From a bacterium (GTDB lineage Bacteria > Chloroflexota > Dormibacteria > UBA8260 > Bog-877): DNA of 5,661 bases. A program made the position numbers and the translations under genes. Where the stretch lies: assembly GCA_021802115.1 (NCBI GenBank), contig JAKABA010000147.1, positions 3,988 to 9,648 of the forward strand, read 5' to 3'. Shown in pieces: positions 1 through 4,482 of this stretch. The notes beneath the pieces are model-generated. The model was not told the origin of the DNA and made no database searches. It saw only the letters and a list, made by a program, of their open reading frames with translations. Numbering within the stretch: position 1 is the first letter of the stretch; every line of letters begins with the position of its first letter.

Positions 1-210
1 GAGCCCGGCCCAGGGCGAGAGGGCGATCGCGGGAACGGCCTGAGCCAGCCACAGGCCGGCCACAACCCATCCCGAGCCGGTTGCCGAAGTGAGCCGCAGG
101 ACCAGTGCCACCTCCGCCGCCGCCCCGGCTGCGGCTTCGGCCAGGGCGATCAGGTAGAGGCGGCGAAGATCCCCGCCGCGGTGCGGGGTGAACAGCGAGC
201 TGGAATGCAT
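1..210 (-). CDS. MFS transporter, N-terminal fragment (runs off left edge)
   Basis: The minus strand is open from an ATG at 210-208 to the window edge, giving 70 residues. It reads MHSSSLFTPHRGGDLRRLYL, followed by two hydrophobic segments at about residues 18-40 and 45-68. The pattern is a short basic cytoplasmic start, a first helix ending in a VALVLRLT-type stretch, then a second helix ending in Pro-Ala-x-x-x-Ser-Pro-Trp-Ala-Gly. This is how MFS_3/EntS-like efflux permeases begin, just before the conserved loop 2-3 motif (GxLADRxxRR), which would lie off the edge. A GGAG ribosome-binding site at 222-219 sits 8 nt before the ATG and supports this start. The gene follows the thioesterase on the same strand after 163 bp and may have its own promoter and leader. 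The substrate cannot be inferred. Another polytopic membrane protein is possible, but MFS is the best reading. Confidence 0.72.
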   Translation of the reverse strand, partial: MHSSSLFTPHRGGDLRRLYLIALAEAAAGAAAEVALVLRLTSATGSGWVVAGLWLAQAVPAIALSPWAGL

Positions 211-273
211 GAGAGCAGCTCCGTGAAGGAGGGATGCGGATGCGGCCGCACGCCAGAGCCACTCGACTCGACG

Positions 274-290
274 GTCAACGGTTGGTTGAC
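274..290. promoter_or_regulatory. Inverted repeat GTCAAC-N5-GTTGAC, possible operator
   Basis: Two perfect 6-bp arms (274-279 and 285-290) are separated by 5 bp (GGTTG), 64 bp before the transporter start codon. The 17-bp size and position suit a dimeric repressor site, for example of a TetR or MarR type regulator of an efflux pump. No such regulator is visible in the window, and short palindromes also arise by chance. Confidence 0.25.
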
Positions 291-306
291 ACCGCCGGAG
301 GCGGTG
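290..306. promoter_or_regulatory. Strong 7-bp hairpin (CACCGCC-GGA-GGCGGTG)
   Basis: Positions 290-296 pair perfectly with 300-306 around a 3-nt GGA loop on the plus strand (TCC on the minus strand). It lies downstream of the thioesterase stop and upstream of the transporter start, so it could be a terminator for the first or an attenuator in the leader of the second. No T-tract follows it on the minus strand (TCAACCAACC), which weakens the intrinsic-terminator reading. It abuts the inverted repeat at 274-290 and shares base 290 with it. Confidence 0.35.
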
Positions 307-344
307 CCGAGCCGAGGTCGGGGCTGTCTCTACATGGAGGCCAG

Positions 345-350
345 ACTATA
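345..350 (-). promoter_or_regulatory. Candidate -10 box (TATAGT) for the MFS transporter
   Basis: The minus strand reads TATAGT from 350 to 345, a 5/6 match to TATAAT, directly after the thioesterase stop codon. The hexamer 17 nt upstream (CAGCTC) is a poor -35. The box stands out because AT-rich hexamers are rare in this GC-rich context. Use as a promoter is inference. Confidence 0.3.
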
Positions 351-373
351 CGGCCGCGGGATCCGGCGAGCTG

Positions 374-832
374 CTATCGGGGCCGCTTCAGGCTGCGTCG
401 CTCAAGCGTCTGCTTGGTGGTCGCGGCGGCGAGGCCCACCAGCTCCGCGGGTACCGGCGCCGGCCGTCCATCCCGTAGGCGAATCCACACCCACTCGGTG
501 AAGATCTCTGCCAGGAGCTGCGAGTCAGCCGCCCTCACGATGGTCGTGCGTCGCTGGCCCCGGGAGCCCCGCACGGCCTCCACCCGCACGGTGAGAACCA
601 ATTCGTCGCCATAGCGGGCGGGCAGGTGATAGTCGATCTCGTTGCGGCGGATGACCCATGCCCCGCCGTGGGCGCTGGCCCAGGCAGAGCCGAACCCGCT
701 GCGCTCAGCGTGCCGCGCCGCGATCTCTTCAGCCCAGTTCAAGTAGACGGCGTTGTTCACATGCCCGTAGGAGTCGACCTCGTACTGGCGAACCGCCCAG
801 CGGTCCGTGAAGACCAGGGGATCCTCGTCCAT
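374..832 (-). CDS. Acyl-CoA thioesterase, hotdog fold (FadM/YbgC-like, 4HBT)
   Basis: This 152-residue protein matches single-domain 4HBT hotdog thioesterases, which hydrolyse acyl-CoA to free acid and CoA in the cytoplasm. Residues 17-33 contain the family signature: YEVDSYGHVNNAVYLNW, followed by AEE. In this family the Asp at the head of DxxGHVNN (D20 here) is the usual catalytic acid, and GHVNN lies on the central helix. A later segment, IDYHLPARYGDELVLTVRV (about residues 65-83), matches the family's I-x-Y-x-x-P-x-x-x-G-D-x-L strand. The length is close to the usual 130-150 residues, with a short basic tail ending KRPR. The frame extends upstream to a TTG at 916, but that gives an Arg/Ala-rich extension unlike the family, with no ribosome-binding site. 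The ATG at 832 starts immediately before the conserved fold and has a well-placed -10 box for leaderless expression. The stop is TAG at 376-374. Chain-length preference is unknown. It diverges from the MutS-like pair. Confidence 0.85.
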   Translation of the reverse strand: MDEDPLVFTDRWAVRQYEVDSYGHVNNAVYLNWAEEIAARHAERSGFGSAWASAHGGAWVIRRNEIDYHLPARYGDELVLTVRVEAVRGSRGQRRTTIVRAADSQLLAEIFTEWVWIRLRDGRPAPVPAELVGLAAATTKQTLERRSLKRPR

Positions 833-844
833 GTCCCCATTATC
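833..844 (-). promoter_or_regulatory. Leaderless promoter -10 box (GATAAT) of the thioesterase gene
   Basis: The minus strand reads GATAAT (844-839), then GGGGAC (838-833), then the ATG at 832. A 5/6 match to TATAAT with exactly 6 nt before the A of ATG is the classic geometry for transcription starting on the start codon. The alternative, GGGGA as a Shine-Dalgarno, leaves only 1 nt of spacing. The -35 region is weak (CGTGCT at a 17-nt spacing). Confidence 0.42.
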
Positions 845-1116
845 GAGTTCGGCGCGGGCCAAGCACGGCGACGCCGAGGCGCCGAGCGCCCAGGCCGACC
901 GCTTTCGTCTCCGCAAGGAGCAGCCGTCTGGGGCGAGTGGGCGGGTGCGCCGGGCCTCGCACCATCAGCCGCTCGCGCACCCGACACCTGCGCTCAAGGC
1001 GGTGGTCGGTCCGGTGCGACAATCAGGGCACCAGCGCGATGAGGCCCGCGTATGCCGCCGCGATCGGCTAATGGCTTCTACCGATCCCTATCCTGGTCCG
1101 CGGTTCGGAGGCCGGC
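833..1116. other. Divergent intergenic region between thioesterase and MutS-like pair
   Basis: I find no convincing gene in these 284 bp; the open frames here are Arg/Pro/Ala-rich and overlap one another on both strands. The left end carries the thioesterase -10 box. The right end carries a GGAGG ribosome-binding site (1107-1111). A TATCCT at 1089-1094 is a weak candidate -10 for the plus-strand genes, but it lacks a recognisable -35 (GGCTAA). Confidence 0.5.
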
Positions 1117-2769
1117 ATGGTCGGTGAACTTCCCCTCGACTCGACGCCACCCGTCGGGGAGGGCGCGATGAAGTCGGCGGTGACGGCCCCGAGGCCGGAG
1201 CCTGCCCCGAGTCAGCTGCCGCGTGACGACGCGGCCCCACCCCGGCTGAGCCTTCTCGAGGACCCGTCGCGGGCGTCGGATCCGGGCCGGTTGTCAGACC
1301 CCACGACCGCGAGCGACCTCGGCCTGCTGCAGCTGGTGGAGGAGGTGGCGTCTTCGCATGAGGAGTGGGATCTACATCCTCTGTTCCTGACCCGGGCCAC
1401 ATCCACAGCGACCATCCGGTACCGTCAGGCGGTCTTTCGCGATCTGGAGGACGGGCGCGTCGCCACGGCCCTGACCTCCTTCTGCGCCGCCATGAGCGAC
1501 TGCCGGGAGCTGCTGGCCCAGAGCCAGGGCGGGCACCATCAGCCTCAACAGGCGGCTTGGTTTCTGGCATCAGCCACCACCTACTTCGGCGCGGTCCAAG
1601 ACCTCGCCGACGGGCTCCAGGGGCTGGACATACGGTCGTCCGGGCTGCGGCGATGCCGAAGCTTCCTGCAAGAGTTGACCGGCTCGGACGCGTTCATCGA
1701 GGCCGCGCAGGCGGCCGCTGAAGTTCGGGCGCAATTGGACCAGGTGGAGTATGTGGTGGAGATCCTCGGGGCCCGGGTCACAGTCCGCCGCTTCACGGGG
1801 GAGGCCGACTACGGAGCTGAGTTGCAAAGCACGTTTGCGCGCTTTCGATCGGGAGCCTCTCGAAGTCATCTCTTTCAGCTGCGCGTGGCTCCGCAATTGA
1901 GCGGCGTCGAGGAGCGGATTCTCGATCTGGTCGCCCGCCTGTTCCCGCAGGCGTTCGCGGCGCTCCACGCATTCCGGGCCCGGCACCAGAACTTCACCGA
2001 CCCCACCGTGCTGGCGATTGATCGCCAGCTTCACTTCTACCTGGCCTACCGCGATTGGATCCAGCCTCTGCGACAGCTCGGTCTCGACTTCTGCTACCCA
2101 GAGGTGGAAGCTGGCACCACATCCGAGCGGGCTGTGGGGGCCTTCGATCTCAGCCTCGCGGCGCAGCTCGCCAAGCGCGGGTTGAGCGTGGTCACCAACG
2201 ACTTCGAACTGGTCGGTGATGAGCGTCTCCTAATCGTCTCCGGGCCGAACCAGGGGGGCAAGACGACCTTTGCCCGCAGCTTCGGTCAGCTTCACCACCT
2301 GGCCGCGCTGGGCTGCCCGGTCCCGGGTCGGCGGGCCACCCTCAGGCTGTGCGATGAGCTGCTCACGCACTTTGAGAGGCAGGAAAGGCTGGAGGATCTC
2401 CGCGGGCGCCTGGAGGATGATCTGGTCCGAATGGCCGACATCATGGAGCGCGCCACCGCACACTCCGTCGTCATTCTCAACGAGACCTTCAGCTCTGCCA
2501 GCCTGGAAGACGGCCGCCGGCTGGGCCGAGCTGTGATCGAGGGGCTGGTCGCCCGAGGCGTGGTAGGGGTCTACGTGACCTTCATTGATGAGCTCGCGAG
2601 CATTGGTCCGGGCACGGTCAGCATGGTGAGCCAGGTGGATCCCCAGGACCCTGCCGTGCGCACTTTCCGGCTGCTGCGCCAGCCTGCAAACGGCATCGCC
2701 CACGCGCTGGTGCTGGCAGAGCGACACGGTTTGACGTACCCCCAGCTGCGCCGCTCCCTCCGATGCTGA
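1117..2769 (+). CDS. MutS-like ATPase, first of a tandem pair (no mismatch-recognition domain)
   Basis: This 550-residue protein has a MutS-type ATPase at about 365-550. The Walker A is GPNQGGKTT (376-384). GRLEDDLVRM (430-439) sits where MutS has its STFMxE signature. The Walker B-like strand is VVILNET with N455-E456, and VTFIDELA (487-494) replaces the usual THxxEL. Residues about 70-350 are a helical core/lever-like region with YRQAVFRDLED (102-112), RVTVRRFTGEADY (220-232) and FCYPEV (325-330). I recall these motifs from a family annotated 'MutS-related'. There is no room for MutS domain I and no Smr domain. The first 44 or so residues are Pro/Ala/Asp-rich and probably disordered; the family core seems to begin near SLLEDP (45-50). 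The ATG at 1117 has GGAGG 5 nt upstream, but the in-frame ATG at 1168 has an equally good GGGGAGG at the same spacing, so the start is ambiguous. The gene overlaps its paralogue by 7 bp. The biochemical role is unknown; DNA binding is inferred from the family. Confidence 0.88.
   Translation: MVGELPLDSTPPVGEGAMKSAVTAPRPEPAPSQLPRDDAAPPRLSLLEDPSRASDPGRLSDPTTASDLGLLQLVEEVASSHEEWDLHPLFLTRATSTATIRYRQAVFRDLEDGRVATALTSFCAAMSDCRELLAQSQGGHHQPQQAAWFLASATTYFGAVQDLADGLQGLDIRSSGLRRCRSFLQELTGSDAFIEAAQAAAEVRAQLDQVEYVVEILGARVTVRRFTGEADYGAELQSTFARFRSGASRSHLFQLRVAPQLSGVEERILDLVARLFPQAFAALHAFRARHQNFTDPTVLAIDRQLHFYLAYRDWIQPLRQLGLDFCYPEVEAGTTSERAVGAFDLSLAAQLAKRGLSVVTNDFELVGDERLLIVSGPNQGGKTTFARSFGQLHHLAALGCPVPGRRATLRLCDELLTHFERQERLEDLRGRLEDDLVRMADIMERATAHSVVILNETFSSASLEDGRRLGRAVIEGLVARGVVGVYVTFIDELASIGPGTVSMVSQVDPQDPAVRTFRLLRQPANGIAHALVLAERHGLTYPQLRRSLRC
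1129..1162 (+). promoter_or_regulatory. Possible stem-loop masking the second ribosome-binding site of the first mutS-like gene
   Basis: CTTCCCC (1129-1135) can pair with GGGGAGG (1156-1162) over 7 bp including one G-U. The loop contains a further 4-bp GACG/CGTC pairing (1143-1146 with 1152-1155). The downstream arm is the Shine-Dalgarno for the ATG at 1168. If that ATG is the real start, folding would occlude initiation. If translation starts at 1117, ribosomes would open the stem. Function is inference. Confidence 0.25.
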
Positions 2770-4271
2770 CGGTGAACCTCCTCGGACCGGACGGCGGGTC
2801 GGACCCGCTGGCCGACCCACCCCCCGGGGCTGACGACCTGGAGCTGGATCTTGGGTTGGATTGGATCTGGACAGCCATGGCCGCCGGGGACCCGTTTCTG
2901 CGCGACGTGGCCCGGCGGGTCACCTTGAACAGCCTCACGTCTCCCGGCGACATCAGTTATCGCCAGGCGGTCCTGCGAGATTGTCTGGCGAGCCCGGGCA
3001 ACTTCTACGCTCTCTACTCCCTGGCGGTGGCAGCTATCGAGGGTGACCGCCGGATCTGGGCCCTGGCCAGCCGGCGCCCGGCTCACGCGCTGAGGCGCGC
3101 AACCCAGTCGCTGGATCTTTTGGTCCCGCTGCTCCGGCAGCTGCGCCAATTGGCGGAGGAAGGGCTCTCCCAACAGTCCTCCGCCGGAGTCAGAGCCTTG
3201 GCCGCGGCGCTCAGCAACGATCTGGACGACGTCTATCTGGGAACGCTCGATTCGTGCCTGGGCGGGCTGCACCGGCTCAGCGAGGCCCAGACCATCAGCG
3301 GCCGACTGGGGCCGGGCAACCAGCTGCAGGAGCTGGTGTTGCGTCTGCCATCCGAGTCCAGGAGGGGGTGGGCGGAGCGCCTGGGGTTGGGCGAGCGCAC
3401 GCAGTACTCCTTCCAGATCGCTCCGCGTGACGATGCCGGCATGCAGGCGCTCAGTGATCTGGTCGATCGAGGGATGAATTCGGGCGTCGACGCGGTCGCA
3501 CAGGCCGCCGACCATGTCCTCGGGTTCTTCGTGAAACTCCGATTCGAGGTGGGCTACTACCTGGCCTGCACCAACCTGCAGCGCGCGCTTGAGGCGAGGG
3601 GCGCAACTCTGTGCTGGCCGGAACCGCTTTCCCGGATGGAGGCGGGATTCCGGTGCCGCCAGCTGGTGGATGCCGGATTGGTGTTGCGGGCCGACGCCCC
3701 CCTTGTGGGCAACGACGTCGAGGCCGTGGGTCGACGCCTGCTGGTGGTCACGGGAGCCAACTCCGGGGGTAAGTCGACTTTCTTGCGCAGCGTGGGCGTG
3801 GCCCAACTGATGCTGCAGGCGGGCATGTTCGTAGCCGCCCAGGAGTACTCCGCTGGGCTGGCCTCGACCCTGCAGACCCACTTCGTGCGCGGCGAGCAGG
3901 CGGGCCTGGACAGCGGCCGCCTTGACAGCGATCTGGCGCGCTTGGCGGAGACCGCGGGACGGCTCAGGCCGCGAGCGCTGCTCCTGCTCAACGAGCCCCT
4001 GAGCGGCACCAACGAGGCGGAGGGGTCCGAGATCGGCCGCCAGGTGATCACTGCATTGCTCGAAGCGGAGGTGACCGTCATCCTGGTGAGCCACTTCTTC
4101 ACTCTGGCCACAGGCATTCCCGACACCGGGCCGAACCGCGCCCTGTACCTGCGCGCGGAGCGGCTCGAGGATGGCCGCCGCACCTTCCGCATCCGCCCTG
4201 GCTACCCCGAGCCCAGTGGGTTCGGCGCCGATCTGCTGTCCCGGTTCCTGGCGGCACTCGCCCAGGGGTGA
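2763..4271 (+). CDS. MutS-like ATPase, second of a tandem pair
   Basis: This 502-residue paralogue of the preceding protein has its MutS-type ATPase at about 318-502. The Walker A is GANSGGKST (331-339), GRLDSDLARL is at 385-394, and LLLLNEP carries N410-E411 in the Walker B position. SGTNEAEGSEIGR follows, and VSHFF provides a canonical switch histidine (H444). The tail GFGADLLSRF (486-495) matches the SYGxDLY-type ending I recall for the family. The N-terminal part holds YRQAVLRDCL (66-75), LSDLVDRGMN (230-239), ADHVLGFF (249-256) and VGNDV (315-319). No domain I, Smr domain, signal peptide or membrane segment is seen. The ATG lies inside the upstream stop region (ATGCTGA, 2763-2769) with no Shine-Dalgarno of its own, so expression is probably by translational coupling and roughly stoichiometric with its partner. 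The stop is TGA at 4269-4271. The function is unknown; partnership with the first protein is inferred from overlap and paralogy. Confidence 0.9.
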   Translation: MLTVNLLGPDGGSDPLADPPPGADDLELDLGLDWIWTAMAAGDPFLRDVARRVTLNSLTSPGDISYRQAVLRDCLASPGNFYALYSLAVAAIEGDRRIWALASRRPAHALRRATQSLDLLVPLLRQLRQLAEEGLSQQSSAGVRALAAALSNDLDDVYLGTLDSCLGGLHRLSEAQTISGRLGPGNQLQELVLRLPSESRRGWAERLGLGERTQYSFQIAPRDDAGMQALSDLVDRGMNSGVDAVAQAADHVLGFFVKLRFEVGYYLACTNLQRALEARGATLCWPEPLSRMEAGFRCRQLVDAGLVLRADAPLVGNDVEAVGRRLLVVTGANSGGKSTFLRSVGVAQLMLQAGMFVAAQEYSAGLASTLQTHFVRGEQAGLDSGRLDSDLARLAETAGRLRPRALLLLNEPLSGTNEAEGSEIGRQVITALLEAEVTVILVSHFFTLATGIPDTGPNRALYLRAERLEDGRRTFRIRPGYPEPSGFGADLLSRFLAALAQG

Positions 4272-4289
4272 GGCGACGGCGCCTCCTGG
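4262..4289 (+). terminator. Terminator-like hairpin at the end of the MutS-like operon
   Basis: GAGGCG (4270-4275) pairs perfectly with CGCCTC (4280-4285) around an ACGG tetraloop, and CCAG (4262-4265) can pair with CTGG (4286-4289) outside it, leaving a 4-nt bulge. It overlaps the stop codon. No T-tract follows (CGTGGGTCC), so this would be a non-canonical terminator or simply a GC-rich fold. Confidence 0.25.
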
Positions 4290-4482
4290 CGTGGGTCCGC
4301 GGGCCCAGCTCGTGAGCGGGAGCTCGTCGCCGCGCGGGATGTGGTCGCCGCCGGGGCATTGACGCCGGCACCTCACATTGGCCTCGACTCCGCTCCGTCG
4401 GCCTGGTGACCGCGAATCCAAAGCTGACCCAGGCGTCCCACCCTGGCCTCGATGGCTTGGCGTCCTTGCTCGACCCGGCAGA
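4272..4482. other. Intergenic region downstream of the MutS-like pair
   Basis: I find no convincing gene in these 211 bp. Besides the hairpin at the left end, GGGTC/GGCCC (4293-4297 with 4302-4306) and AGCTC/GAGCT (4307-4311 with 4320-4324) can form further small stems. A TTGACG at 4359-4364 resembles a -35 box but has no matching -10 at 16-18 nt, so the promoter of the next gene is not identified. Confidence 0.45.

Larger units (their letters stand above)
211..373 (-). other. Intergenic/leader region between thioesterase and MFS transporter
   Basis: There is no convincing gene in this 163-bp stretch. Read on the minus strand it holds, in order, a TATAGT box shortly after the thioesterase stop, a perfect 7-bp GC hairpin (306-290), a GTCAAC-N5-GTTGAC inverted repeat (290-274) and the GGAG ribosome-binding site of the transporter. 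If the TATAGT box is used, the transporter mRNA would have a leader of about 130 nt containing the hairpin. Confidence 0.5.

Noticed and set aside
330..335. Minimal ATG-TAG start-stop on the minus strand in the MFS leader
   Set aside because: No Shine-Dalgarno precedes it (the upstream bases are pyrimidine-rich) and a 6-bp coincidence is likely.
234..614. Plus-strand frame of 126 codons spanning the leader and thioesterase end
   Set aside because: It is antisense to the thioesterase gene, Arg/Ser/Thr-rich, with no recognisable domain and no better coding signal than the minus-strand gene.
833..916. N-terminal extension of the thioesterase to a TTG at 916
   Set aside because: The extension is Arg/Ala-rich, has no ribosome-binding site and precedes a start that sits directly at the conserved fold with a leaderless promoter.
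262..1146. Exact 12-bp repeat CTCGACTCGACG at 262-273 and 1135-1146, with its first 8 bases again at 4383-4390
   Set aside because: All copies lie in or near gene leaders, but 12-mers repeated by chance are expected in a window of this size and GC content, and the copies differ in position relative to their genes.
1117..4271. Assignment of the pair as canonical mutS mismatch repair genes or MutS2
   Set aside because: There is no mismatch-recognition domain, no Phe-x-Glu motif near the N terminus and no Smr domain. The ATPase signature and Walker B differ from MutS, so a mutS gene symbol would be misleading.
2571..4421. Very long minus-strand open frame (616 codons) opposite the MutS-like genes
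   Set aside because: It is antisense to two clearly recognisable genes, its translation is Gln/Gly/Arg-rich with no family motifs, and long antisense frames are expected when the coding strand has strong GC bias at third positions.
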